Part shown: piece after piece, positions 1 through 10,100 of the stretch
How positions within the stretch are numbered: the stretch's first letter is position 1
Layout: every line of letters starts with the position of its first letter
Assembly (NCBI GenBank): GCA_017303475.1
Contig: JAFLBO010000021.1
Location: 1 to 64,000, forward strand
Length of the DNA: 64,000 nucleotides
DNA from: Chitinophagales bacterium
Lineage (GTDB): Bacteria; Bacteroidota; Bacteroidia; Chitinophagales; Saprospiraceae
Reading direction: 5' to 3'
The notes under the pieces: model-generated
The model's database searches: none
The model's input: the letters and a program-made list of their open reading frames with translations, nothing else
What the model was told of the DNA's origin: nothing
Made by a program: the position numbers and the translations under genes

Positions 1-81
1 ATTTTTGTGAGGCGGGTGTTGAAATGTGGAAAACGCAGAGCCCCAAAACAGCCAATGAAATTGATCTGAATCGTTCTTTGA

Positions 82-486
82 CCACTCAGTGAAGACCTTA
101 GCCAGACACACTTTTTGAGACATTACCTTTGGGGCGCCAGTTTGATAAAAATTATTCCAGGTGTTGGCACACTGGTAGGTGAATTGAGCATGCCTGTGCT
201 CTCCGGTGCATCTACCTGGGCCTTGGGCCGTACTATTGCCCGCCATTTGCATCAGGGTGGAACACTGGAGAACCTTGATTTAACCCAAGCCAAATCCACT
301 TACGATGCTGAAATAGAAGAAGGCAAAAAAGTGGTGCAGGAAATGGCTCAGGAAAAACTTTCCACGAAGAGTCCATCTGAAGAGGCTATGGATAAAATCA
401 AAAAACTGGCCGAAATGAAAGATGCCGGTATTCTGACAGAGGAAGAATTCAAACAATTAAAAGAGAAATTAATGGCACAAATCTGA
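82..486 (+). pseudogene. DUF697/YcjF-like C-terminal fragment with SHOCT tail, 5' part disrupted
   Basis: The encoded segment has the hydrophobic glycine-rich core of DUF697 (GASLIKIIPGVGTLVG, then LSGASTWALGRTIARHL) and the usual acidic follow-on helix. It ends in a SHOCT-type helix pair (IKKLAEMKDAGILTEEEFKQ). Family-like sequence (PLSEDLSQTHF) is readable from about 82, but this frame has a stop at 79-81 and no ATG; the first possible start is TTG at 115, in the middle of the domain. A different frame is open from the window edge to a stop at 90-92. This looks like a frameshifted or decayed membrane-associated protein, or a sequencing error. The role of DUF697 proteins is not established. 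The domain call is from recognised motifs; the frameshift is inference. Confidence 0.5.
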
Positions 487-498
487 TGCTGCATTAAC

Positions 499-553
499 CG
501 CCAAGACACCGAGGCGCAGTGGAGTAGTATCTCTATGCCTCGGTGTCTTGGCG
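499..553. terminator. 17-bp perfect inverted repeat after the DUF697 fragment
   Basis: Arms 499-515 and 537-553 are perfect reverse complements around a 21-nt loop. The hairpin begins 13 nt after the stop codon and probably acts as a terminator, although no T-run follows. The rest of the gap up to 813 is AT-rich; I see no other gene or convincing promoter in it. Confidence 0.55.
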
Positions 554-812
554 ATAAATCCGGTTATGCCCGGAAATATCCATAACTGGTAATTATTTTT
601 TCGTCAGCTATCTGACTAATTCTTGAGCTCTGTACCTTTTACTTTCTTTCTTTGTTGTAATTTTACCTATCCTTTCCCGGTTACTTAATACTGATTCCCA
701 GAACATATTTTGCTGAATGATTGGTGAATGCCTCCATACACCTCTGCCGTAGGTATGGGCATTCTATTATTTTATGCTTGCATCTAATTCACCTAACACT
801 GTTTTTCACCTA

Positions 813-3800
813 ATGAAAAATCTCCTTCTCCTTTGTTTAACCTTTTTGTGCGGCTATGCTACCTTGTTTGGACAGCAGTCGCAACGTTTTCCGGAGTTTA
901 TTTATCCTGATGCCCAGGCTAAAACAGACCGTCTCGATCAACAGGAAATATTTAGACATTATTACCTGTTAGGAACCGGAAATGAACTTAGGCTAAAACA
1001 ATCTGACAATGATAAACTGGGCATGACCCATGATAAGTACGAGCAATTTTACAAGGGTTTAAAAGTGGAGGGAGCTACTGTTACCCTGCACGCAAAAAAC
1101 GAACAGGTAGTACTGCTAAGCGGTAATTATCAAAACATCATTGACCTTGATGTCGTTCCTGCTATTAGTGCTTCAGATGCATTTCAGGCTGCTATGCAGC
1201 ACGTTAATGCCAAGACATATATGTGGGAGGAGCCGCTTTCCGAACACAACGACTACCAAAAACCTTCTGGCGAACTGGTCGTTGTAGTGGACTTTTTTGC
1301 GAAAAATCCGCCTAAACTGGCTTACAAATTCGATATGTACGCCAAAGAACCGCTCTACCGTGGCGATGTGTTCATCGATGCAAAAACAGGAGCTTTTCTG
1401 GAAGACCGTCTTATCCTGATTCATGCCAATGTGCCGGCGACAGGTGAATCGCTATATGATGGAACCGTATCATTTACAGCAGAAAACGTAGGCCCATACC
1501 GGCTGCGCCAAACCAGCAGTGGCGGAGGTGTACAAACTTTTAACCTGAATAACGGCACCAATTACGGCGCTGCAACAGATTTTAATAACGCAACCACCCA
1601 CTTTACTGCAGACGAAACAGGTGTAGAAGCTCACTGGGCTTCTGAACAAACCTACGATTACTTTTTCTCGGAACATGGCCGGAATTCTTATGATAATGCC
1701 GGCGCTGTATTGAAATCATATGTACACTTCAGTAATAATTATGTCAACGCTTTTTGGGATGGCAGTAGAATGACCTATGGCGACGGCGATGGCGGAGGTA
1801 TTACACCTTTGGTAACACTGGATATATGTGGTCATGAAATAACCCACGCAGTGACCGAATATACCGCCGGACTGGTGTATCAAAATGAACCGGGCGCACT
1901 GAATGAATCGTTCTCAGATATTTTTGGAGAAATGGTAGAAGCGCATGGCAAAGGCGGCAATGACTGGAGAATAGGTGATGAAATTGGATTGCTGATCCGG
2001 GACATGTCGAACCCAAATGCTACTGGATGTCCGGATACTTATCTGGGGACTTATTGGTTCACGGCATCCTGGGACTATGGTGGCGTACACTTTAACTCCG
2101 GTGTTCAGAACAAGTGGTTTTATGTGCTTTCTGTTGGTGAAAATGGCACTAACGATTTGGGTAACGTATATTGTGTGGAAGGAATTGGCATTGATGCTGC
2201 TGCCGATATTGCTTACCGCAATCTCTCGGTTTACCTCAATGGCGGGTCTAATTATGCTGCTGCCAGAACTGGTTCAATCCAGGCAGCCCGCGATATTTTT
2301 GGCATTGGTTCCAAAGAGGAAATTGCGGTAACCAATGCCTGGTATGCCGTTGGTGTTGGAAATCCTTATCCGGTAGGCATCTCTTGCCCTGCAAGTGTAA
2401 CCGTAAATACCAATGCCAATGTTTGTCAGGCTGTATACAATTATACCGCACCAGTTGGCGTGGGCAATTGCCCGACCACTGTCAGGATTGCCGGTTTGGC
2501 CAGTGGGGCTAATTTCCCGCTTGGAACAACGGTAAATATTTTCCGTGTAACGGATGCCAAAAACAATACGGCCACTTGTTCTTTCTCGGTAACAGTAGTG
2601 GATAGCCAGAATCCAACCATTACCTGCCCCGCAAATATCAACCAGAATGCCTTGTCTAATCAGTGCTATGCACCTGTAAGTTATGCTACACCAACAGCTT
2701 CAGACAACTGTGGCATTCAAACTTTGGCACAAATCAGCGGTCTGCCCAGTGGCGCTAATCATCCTGTTGGTACAACCACAAATACATGGCGAGCTACAGA
2801 TGTGAATGGCAGGACCAGCACCTGTGCCTTTACGGTAACCGTTACAGATGCTACTAATCCAACCATTACCTGCCCGGCCAATATCAGTGTAAATACCGCA
2901 ACCAACCAGTGTGGCGCAAACGTTACCTATTCTACCCCCACTGGATCTGATAACTGCGGATTGGCCTCCATTATCCTGCAAAGCGGACTTGCCAGCGGCT
3001 CTTTCTTCCCGGTTGGCGTGACCAACAACGTTTGGCGTGCCACTGATCTTGGCGGACGCACCTCAACCTGTGCATTCTCTGTTACAGTTAATGATGGAAC
3101 CCCTCCTGTGATTACCTGCCCGGCAAATATCGTTGGGGCAAATGATCCAAAAGTTTGTGGCGCTAATAAAAACTATAACCCGCCAACAGCTACAGATAAC
3201 TGCTCCAATCCTACCGTTACATTGGTGAGTGGTTTGCCGAGCGGCTCATTCTTCTCTGTAGGTACTTCCACGGTGGTTTATCGTGCTGCTGATGCAAGTG
3301 GAAACACTTCCTCCTGCTCATTTACCATCACTATCGTGGATACAGAAGCGCCCACAATCGTATGCCCTGCCGACAGAAACCTGCTTACCGATCCGGGCGA
3401 ATGCACTTCCGCATACGTGCCACTGGGCGGAGTACAGGTGTCAGACAATTGTAGCCTGAGCAGTCTTTCCAACAATGCCCCCTCACCACTGCCAGTGGGC
3501 GAGAATCAGGTAGTGTATAGCGCTGTTGACCAATCCGGTAATGCCGCCACCTGTGTGCAGGTGATCACAGTTCGGGATCTGGAACCACCTGCAATTTCCT
3601 GCCCTGCTAATTTGGTTACATTGACCGACGAAGGCAGCTGCGAGGCTATTGTTGATTATCAAGGTGTTGCTTCAGATAATTGCGGGGTATTGAATGCTTC
3701 ATGGAATGTTGATCCACAATCCTCTTTCCCGATTGGCTATACCGATGTGTACTATACGGTGGAAGACATTCATGGCAACACAAGTTCATGTCATTTCCAG

Positions 3801-5351
3801 GTACAGGTTAGCACCAGGAAAGAAATTTGTAACGGCGAAGATGATGATTGTGACGGACTCACAGACGAAGCTGAAGATTGGGAAAGGGTGTTAAAACAAC
3901 TTGAAACTGGTGGCAACAGTCAGGATCGCTATGGTTTTAGTGTGGATATTATGGGCGATTGGGCTATTGTTGGAACCGACAAACACACAGCGCACATCCT
4001 TTCCCGCAACCAAAATGGTCCGGATCAGTGGGGTGAAATTGCCGAATTGACACCAGCTAATAACAACAACAGCGATCAGTATGGCGCAAGGGTAGCTATA
4101 GGCAACGGAATTGCTGCCGTTAGCGCACCTGGCGACAATAGTCAGGGGGCTGCAGCGGGCGCTGTATATGTGTATTATCAGAATGGACAACAATGGAATC
4201 TGCACAGTACCCTCCATGCACAAGATGCAGATGCCGGCGATCGTTTTGGTTCAGGACTAGCCCTGAGTGGCGATGTATTACTTGTAGGCGCCATGAGTGA
4301 TGATGAAATGGGAGCAGATGCCGGTGCAGCCTATGTTTTTGGCCGTAACCATGGTGGCGCAGATCTATGGGGACAAGTGAAAAAACTGTTGGCAAACAAT
4401 GGTTCTGCTCAAGACAATATGGGTATCAGCGTATCCCTGGATGGCGACTATGCCATTGCGGGAGCTCCCGGGGCTGATGCTTTGTTCCAAAACACTGGAG
4501 CAGCCTACATTTTTGGTAAAAATGAAGGTGGCGCCAACAACTGGGGTCAGGTAACACGTATTCGGGCCGCACAGTCCGGTCAGGATGATCAGTTTGGCGC
4601 TAGCGTTGGTATCAGCGGATCATGGGCGGTTGTTGGCGCAGCTAACAATGACGCCAAAGGACAGGACGCTGGTGCTGCATATGTTTTTGCTAAAAATCAT
4701 TTGGGTATTCAAAACCTTTGGGGCCAAAGCCAAACGCTTTACAATTACAATGGAAAAGCTGGAGACCGCTTTGGTCATTCAGTAGCCATTGATCAGGACT
4801 ATTTAGTTGTTGGCACACCTGGCGATGATCCATTCGGAGAGAACTCAGGAGGCGGTTTTGTATTCCTGTTGGAGGCTGCACAGTGGATTGAAGCCGGATA
4901 CCTCACAGATGGCAATGGCCAGGCAGGCGATCAGCTCGGGCAAAGTGTAGCCGTTTCCGGTCGCAGAATTATGATGGGAGCACCTGAAGACCAACAAGCT
5001 CAGGGATCTGTTCAAATATTTGAAGGTCTTTGTGTGGAAGATAACAATGCAACAGATCCCAATGCAGAACGCAACCAGGCTGAAATGGCCCGCATGGGTC
5101 AACAGGTGCACTGCTATCCTGTTCCATTCTCCGGCCAACTGAATATTACCCTGTCAGGCATCAATTGTTCGGATGCTCAGGTATTGGTCACTAATATGCT
5201 TGGGCAGGAAGTTGCAACCATCTACCGTGGCACAATGGAGGGTGATATGACCTTGCAATGGTATCCAAACGATAACAAGGCGGGCTGGTATCTCATCCGC
5301 GTATTAGCCGGAGATACCGTGGCAACTCAGCCGGTTGTATTGGTGAAATAG
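813..5351 (+). CDS. Secreted M4 (thermolysin-like) metallopeptidase with HYR and FG-GAP repeats and T9SS sorting domain
   Basis: Extracellular zinc endopeptidase. The ATG at 813 is preferred to the in-frame ATG at 774 because it opens directly on a signal peptide (MKNLLLLCLTFLCGYATLFG). Order of parts, numbered from 813: signal peptide; FTP/PepSY-type propeptide (about 60-200); M4 catalytic domain with HEITH near 341-345 and the downstream zinc ligand Glu in NESFSDIFGE near 364; about six HYR-like modules (about 520-1000) each opening with a CPA motif; one MopE-like acidic motif (EICNGEDDDCDGLTDE); about seven FG-GAP beta-propeller repeats (about 1030-1410); and a Por-type C-terminal sorting domain ending in QPVVLVK. 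At about 1,510 residues it is far longer than a plain M4 enzyme because of the adhesive repeats. The peptidase call is firm; the role of the repeats in surface attachment is inference. Confidence 0.93.
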   Translation: MKNLLLLCLTFLCGYATLFGQQSQRFPEFIYPDAQAKTDRLDQQEIFRHYYLLGTGNELRLKQSDNDKLGMTHDKYEQFYKGLKVEGATVTLHAKNEQVVLLSGNYQNIIDLDVVPAISASDAFQAAMQHVNAKTYMWEEPLSEHNDYQKPSGELVVVVDFFAKNPPKLAYKFDMYAKEPLYRGDVFIDAKTGAFLEDRLILIHANVPATGESLYDGTVSFTAENVGPYRLRQTSSGGGVQTFNLNNGTNYGAATDFNNATTHFTADETGVEAHWASEQTYDYFFSEHGRNSYDNAGAVLKSYVHFSNNYVNAFWDGSRMTYGDGDGGGITPLVTLDICGHEITHAVTEYTAGLVYQNEPGALNESFSDIFGEMVEAHGKGGNDWRIGDEIGLLIRDMSNPNATGCPDTYLGTYWFTASWDYGGVHFNSGVQNKWFYVLSVGENGTNDLGNVYCVEGIGIDAAADIAYRNLSVYLNGGSNYAAARTGSIQAARDIFGIGSKEEIAVTNAWYAVGVGNPYPVGISCPASVTVNTNANVCQAVYNYTAPVGVGNCPTTVRIAGLASGANFPLGTTVNIFRVTDAKNNTATCSFSVTVVDSQNPTITCPANINQNALSNQCYAPVSYATPTASDNCGIQTLAQISGLPSGANHPVGTTTNTWRATDVNGRTSTCAFTVTVTDATNPTITCPANISVNTATNQCGANVTYSTPTGSDNCGLASIILQSGLASGSFFPVGVTNNVWRATDLGGRTSTCAFSVTVNDGTPPVITCPANIVGANDPKVCGANKNYNPPTATDNCSNPTVTLVSGLPSGSFFSVGTSTVVYRAADASGNTSSCSFTITIVDTEAPTIVCPADRNLLTDPGECTSAYVPLGGVQVSDNCSLSSLSNNAPSPLPVGENQVVYSAVDQSGNAATCVQVITVRDLEPPAISCPANLVTLTDEGSCEAIVDYQGVASDNCGVLNASWNVDPQSSFPIGYTDVYYTVEDIHGNTSSCHFQVQVSTRKEICNGEDDDCDGLTDEAEDWERVLKQLETGGNSQDRYGFSVDIMGDWAIVGTDKHTAHILSRNQNGPDQWGEIAELTPANNNNSDQYGARVAIGNGIAAVSAPGDNSQGAAAGAVYVYYQNGQQWNLHSTLHAQDADAGDRFGSGLALSGDVLLVGAMSDDEMGADAGAAYVFGRNHGGADLWGQVKKLLANNGSAQDNMGISVSLDGDYAIAGAPGADALFQNTGAAYIFGKNEGGANNWGQVTRIRAAQSGQDDQFGASVGISGSWAVVGAANNDAKGQDAGAAYVFAKNHLGIQNLWGQSQTLYNYNGKAGDRFGHSVAIDQDYLVVGTPGDDPFGENSGGGFVFLLEAAQWIEAGYLTDGNGQAGDQLGQSVAVSGRRIMMGAPEDQQAQGSVQIFEGLCVEDNNATDPNAERNQAEMARMGQQVHCYPVPFSGQLNITLSGINCSDAQVLVTNMLGQEVATIYRGTMEGDMTLQWYPNDNKAGWYLIRVLAGDTVATQPVVLVK

Positions 5352-5371
5352 GGAGTTGAAGAGTTGATAGA

Positions 5372-5474
5372 AGTGTGTTTTACCGCAGAGGCGGAGAGGG
5401 TGTCAAACTGAGAGTCTCACTCAGAGTGAGACTCTCAGTTTGACACCCTCTCCGCCTCTGCGGTAAAACACACT
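5372..5474. repeat. 103-bp perfect palindrome between convergent genes
   Basis: Arms 5372-5422 and 5424-5474 are perfect 51-nt reverse complements about a single central base. Each arm contains the word taccgcagaggcggagagg (5381-5399), which recurs at 25068-25086 and, in reverse complement, at 22301-22319. It lies between the convergent peptidase and methyltransferase genes, where it may serve as a bidirectional terminator. Confidence 0.85.
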
Positions 5475-5479
5475 CAAAT

Positions 5480-6118
5480 TTATAATTTCCGGGCTACCAG
5501 AATCAAATCAGTAACAGGTTCTCCTTTCCCGTTCAGGTATTCCTTTCGATCCTCAAACACGATCTGGAAACCCTGTTTTGCCAATAAATTCAGCAAAACA
5601 GGGCCTTCATAGTAATGCATAAACACAGCTGGTCCTATTCCTGTGCTGGGCAATGTATAGGCGGATTTTTCATAGGCATCTTCCATAGTACTCAGGTACA
5701 AAATACCATTAGGAAGTAATTTTTCAGCACATTTTTGTATCAGTAAAGCCGTTTCTTCTTTTGATAGATAGGGTAGAATAAAGCCCAGTATAATGCCATG
5801 AAAGGTTTGCTCCAACTGATCAATATCCCTGGCATCCAGTGATCTAAATAGTGCATGAGGGTTATTCTGTCGAGCCAGTTCAAGCATCTTTTCTGCCAAG
5901 TCAATACCTGTAGCCCTGATGTCCGGACCTTGGTCGCAAATAAAGCGAGTGATATTTCCCGGGCCGCAAGCCACATCCAATACCTCAGGACTAGGGCCAT
6001 CCAGGTGCTTAACAAAAAAGGTCAGCGCATCTGCATACATCCCCTGATCCATGTAACGTACCTGATAGTCTTCAGCGTGCCTGTTAAATACCTCAATGGC
6101 GGCCTTTGTATTGTCCAT
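5480..6118 (-). CDS. Class I SAM-dependent methyltransferase
   Basis: Soluble Rossmann-fold methyltransferase of 212 residues. Motif I is clear (VLDVACGPGNITRF, about residues 41-54), followed by an acidic post-I strand (ATGIDLAEKML) and the motif IV-like segment around IILGFILPYL. The substrate cannot be read from the sequence. It starts 2 nt after the stop of another methyltransferase on the same strand, so the two are almost certainly co-transcribed. Both resemble the broad ubiquinone/biotin (UbiE/BioC-like) methyltransferase group, but I would not assign either to a pathway. Confidence 0.85.
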   Translation of the reverse strand: MDNTKAAIEVFNRHAEDYQVRYMDQGMYADALTFFVKHLDGPSPEVLDVACGPGNITRFICDQGPDIRATGIDLAEKMLELARQNNPHALFRSLDARDIDQLEQTFHGIILGFILPYLSKEETALLIQKCAEKLLPNGILYLSTMEDAYEKSAYTLPSTGIGPAVFMHYYEGPVLLNLLAKQGFQIVFEDRKEYLNGKGEPVTDLILVARKL

Positions 6119-6120
6119 GG

Positions 6121-6891
6121 CTAATCCGGGTTTGATACAATTAATCGAATAGAACCTGCCATCTCTGGCATGGATCGGTAGTGACCATACTTTTTATCCC
6201 ACTCTCCGGACTCAAGCGCTTTCCTTAACCGGTCAACCAGCACTTCTTCCAATCCTTCAGGTAAAAAACTCCAGGCTGATTGTGATTGCCGCACCTTTTT
6301 TTCCAAAAAAGCTTCTGGTCTTCCAAAATACGCTTCCTGGAAACCATCAATACAATCAACTGGTACAATTACCGGGATCACCTGAGTTTTACCGCCCAAA
6401 CTTTCGCATATCAGGTTCATAGCTGGTGTGCGGCGACTTTCGAGGGCCAACAATTCCGGGAAATACTCAACAGTCCAGTAAATATCATAGGCATCCGGAT
6501 CAAAACTCATAACAACCACCGGACCCTTGGTCACACGTCTCATTTCGGATAAACCGCGCGCTACATCAGGCCAGTGATGCACCGTGGCAATAGCCATAGA
6601 TGCATCAAAAGCGCCGTCGTCAAAAGGTAATGAATCTGCAAAACCTTGAACAGCGGGTAGTCTGCCCAGGGCCATACGTTGCGCGCGCATAACACTTGAG
6701 GGCTCCAATGCCACAACATATCGATCTTCCGGCTCGTAAGAACCCGATCCGGCGCCAACATTCAATACCGTTTTGGCATTGCCCAATAAACGGTGTATCT
6801 GAGCGGCTATACGTGGATCCGTTTTGCGCTGGCCAGAGTATTGCTGGCCTTTTTCATTGTAGTTAAAAGATGGGTCGGGGAGGCGATTCAT
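6121..6891 (-). CDS. Class I SAM-dependent methyltransferase (Methyltransf_11 type)
   Basis: Protein of 256 residues with motif I VLNVGAGSGSYEP (about 43-55), an acidic motif II region (YVVALEPSSVM), and the FDDGAFDASMAIATVHHW segment typical of Methyltransf_11 enzymes. It is the first gene of a two-gene unit with the methyltransferase that follows at a 2-nt gap. Its start codon lies beside an array of gggtttgagg-like words (6901-6950) that occupies the leader. The substrate is unknown. Confidence 0.85.
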   Translation of the reverse strand: MNRLPDPSFNYNEKGQQYSGQRKTDPRIAAQIHRLLGNAKTVLNVGAGSGSYEPEDRYVVALEPSSVMRAQRMALGRLPAVQGFADSLPFDDGAFDASMAIATVHHWPDVARGLSEMRRVTKGPVVVMSFDPDAYDIYWTVEYFPELLALESRRTPAMNLICESLGGKTQVIPVIVPVDCIDGFQEAYFGRPEAFLEKKVRQSQSAWSFLPEGLEEVLVDRLRKALESGEWDKKYGHYRSMPEMAGSIRLIVSNPD

Positions 6892-6899
6892 TGAAAGGA

Positions 6900-6976
6900 G
6901 GGTTTGAAGGGTTTGAGGGGGTTGATGGGTTTGAGGGGTTTGAAGGGGTTGATGTACCGGCGGGTTTAGCCGCCGA
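6900..6976. repeat. Word array plus conserved 19-nt hairpin in the leader of the methyltransferase pair
   Basis: Degenerate tandem units of about 9-11 nt around the word ggtttgagg run from 6900 to about 6950. They are followed by the hairpin cggcgggtttagccgccga at 6958-6976. The same word type and the identical 19-mer occur at 55564-55605, upstream of the aceE start codon. Confidence 0.75.
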
Positions 6977-7076
6977 TGTTCAATTTTTTTGTTGGGTTTT
7001 AAAAAACTGAATTGACATACCTCTTGACCGGGATGCCAATTTCAACTAATTTATCATAACCAGACGATAAAAAGCA

Positions 7077-7130
7077 CACAAAAACACGGAAGCCCAACTG
7101 GATAATCCATGGAACCTCCGTGCCTTTGTG
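7077..7130. terminator. Imperfect inverted repeat downstream of the alpha-2-macroglobulin gene
   Basis: Arms 7077-7090 and 7117-7130 pair over 14 nt with two mismatches. The element lies about 30 nt past the stop of the large gene ending at 7161 on the minus strand and may terminate it. The word resembles the other fixed words found in gaps of this window. Confidence 0.5.
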
Positions 7131-7160
7131 TCTACGCGCCTTCTTGTCTTTGTGCTCTTT

Positions 7161-10100
7161 TTAATCCACTTTGACTCTTACCCCTTTGGAATGGCTGGTG
7201 AACTCCGGAGCGTACATGCACTGCATGGTGGTGATACCATTACTCATGTCGCCGCGAAGTGAAACCAACAGCGGGTATTCAAACACATAAGTGCCGGCTG
7301 GCAAGTAGTCAATGAAAAAGTGGGTGGCCAGATCGCGGGTGCTTTCGTAGTAACCCAGACCTCCCTGCCAACGATAACCGCTGAGAACGTTCACAGGTTC
7401 CAGGCCAGCAGCACGCATGTCTTTCAGGTGCACAAACTCCATAGGCCGGTCAACCCTGATTTCAATGCGGACTTTCACTTTATCCCCGCGTTTGAGACTT
7501 TGTCCTTCAGAAATAGGCTTCAATACTGGTCCTGTAGCTGAATTTTCTTCCAGATACAGTTGTTTGACAATGGTCAGCGGCGTTTTTTTGAAATCCTTGA
7601 TTTTATCCAGGTCTTCAAAATATTGCCAGTATGCAGCGCCCCATACAATATTGCTGTTCGGGTTGTCCACTTTTATGTCTGCCCAGGAGCGTTTCACCTC
7701 ATTGCCATTCCAGGCTTGTTTGAAATAGCCTGAACCTGGCTCTACTTCGTCAACTTTCATCGGTTTTCCACCGATGGAAACTTTCACTGTTTGGTTGTTG
7801 GAAAGCCAGCTATTGGCCTGACCATTGTTCAACAACAAGGCATAAACAGCTTCCGCCGTAGCTTTGGTGCTTTCCCAACGGTTGGTTTGCTTATTTTTGA
7901 GCAACCAAATGCGCAATTCTTCTACGGATTTCTGATCATTAGCCACTTCACTGAAAACTTCTACCATCAATGCCTGGGTTTCCACAGGCATTTGATACCA
8001 GTAAAAGCCCCAATCAACCGGCCAGTACATGCCCAGTTCATCTTTCATGGTAGCACGCTCGCGCAAACTGGCCACAATCCGCTGAGCCGCTTCTTTTCTG
8101 CCAAAACGATGCAGGGCCAATGCCAGCATGCCTTCCTGATACAAACCCTTCCCCAGCCAGTATTTCTCAGCCTGGCCCAGGTAATAACCAATCTGCTTGC
8201 TTGGCCGATCCATTGGAGCGAAGGATTGCAGGTACAAAAACTGAATGGCCATACCGTCCAGGTGGTCATCTTCCCATTTGGTATTTCCTTTTTGCACCTC
8301 TTTCTCCAGGCGTTCGTACTGATCGTTGAGCTTGCGCTGACAGTAATTCATGGCTTTATCCACCATCTGATCAGTTTGCGGGTCGCTGTTCAAATTGATG
8401 GCGCCCAATTTCCTGAGGTGCATGAAGCCAGTTGCAATATATTGGGTAATATACCAGTTGTCTGGTCCGCCGGTAAACCAGGGCCAGCCACCGGTACCTA
8501 ATTGACGTTCTTTCAGGGTACGAAGGGCTTTTTCCTGTTCGGAAGCCATTTTGTTCAAGTCAAACAACAGGGCAATATTCTGCTTTTGTTGTTCTTCATT
8601 TTGCGCATCCAGCACCCATGGCGTTTCTTCCAGCAAGGCATATTTGAGTTCCTGGTTTTTACTCAGGTTGGATTTCATGGCATCGGTGCCTTTCCATCGC
8701 TCGTACACGCGTTTGATCTGTGGCATTTTTTCCACCACACTGGAAGCAAGTGTGTTGGCATACATCCTGCTGAAAATCTGTTCGGAGCACTCATGCGGGT
8801 ATTCCATCAGATATGGCAATGATTGCACCGCATACCAAACCGGATTGCTGGTGAATTCCAGCGTGTATTTGTGCGATTTCAGGCTGCCGTTTTCAGGCTG
8901 TGCTTTGAGGTTTTCGAAAGTGAACGTCCGACTCTGGTTGCCCCGAAGCGCAATAGGCATGGTTTCCGTAACCAACATGCGGTTAGAAACCACTGGAATA
9001 GTGCTTTCCTCTCCGTCCTGGAAATTGCCGGCAGATGCGGTGATTTGCCAGGTGATGGCGCCTGCATAATCATCCGGCACTTTAATGCGCCAGGAAACGG
9101 CGCCCGACTGACCCGGAAGGATGGAAAAGCGTGCAATACGGTTGTTTTTTGCCAGCCCAAATGCCGCATCCACATTGCTTGCATCCAGGGCATTAAGCAG
9201 CGTCAGTGTAGCATTGCCTTCCAGTTTATTGGCTGAGAGGTTGCTGACTTTTGCTGAGATCTCAATATCGTCGCCCTGCCTCAGGAAACGAGGCGGATTG
9301 GCTATGATCATCAGTTCCTTCTGTGTAACCACTTCTTTTACGCTCCGCACCTGCTTCAAATCTTTGGTATGTGTATAGGTGAGCAGTTTCCAGCGTGTAA
9401 GCGCCTCGTTCATCTTGAACTTCAGGATGATATTGCCGTCTGCATCTGTACGCAGATCCGGGAAAAAGAACACCGTTTCATTCAGATTTTTACGGATGGA
9501 TGGCTCTGGTTTGGCGGCCTCCGTCTTGATTGGCTCCGGCGTTTGTGGTGGTGCGCCCGGTTTAGCGGCAGCTACATTGCCAGCCTGAACATCAGCAACT
9601 ACTTCTTCCTCCATTTTTTTCATTACCCGACCTTCACCGGCCGGAGCAGCCATCATCATGCGCTCCGACATCATATATTCCCGTCTTTGTCCCCAAATCG
9701 GGAAATCAAACAAGTTGAGTTCCTGGTAAGTTCGATAGGGGTTATTGGTGGGTTGGGAATAATCCAGATGGTTGATACCTACCTGTATCCCGAAACTTTG
9801 ACCTGATTCGAAATGAATATAGCTGTTGGCAATCGGGAAAGGAATTTCCGACCAGGAATGTGGTGCAAATTGATCCAGTGAGGCATCATACATGGCCGCT
9901 ACCATCTCTGCCGCTACTTTCTCCTTTTTGGGTCCGCTGATCTTGATGCGCCATTCTTCCTGTTGGCCAGGAGCCAGCTTATCACGGAATGTTTCGTAAC
10001 TGATATTCAAGTCTTTGTTGCTCCAGGGAATTGTCAGGAAAATATGATTGACACCATAAATCCGGTTGTTTTTTACACAAAAACTGTAAGTCGGAATACC

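Noticed and set aside
774..812. Start of the M4 peptidase at 774
   Set aside because: The 13 extra residues precede a normal signal peptide that begins at 813.
7791..8501. A 236-codon open frame antisense to the first alpha-2-macroglobulin gene
   Set aside because: Shadow of a strongly conserved gene; several similar frames occur on the same strand along the length of the gene.
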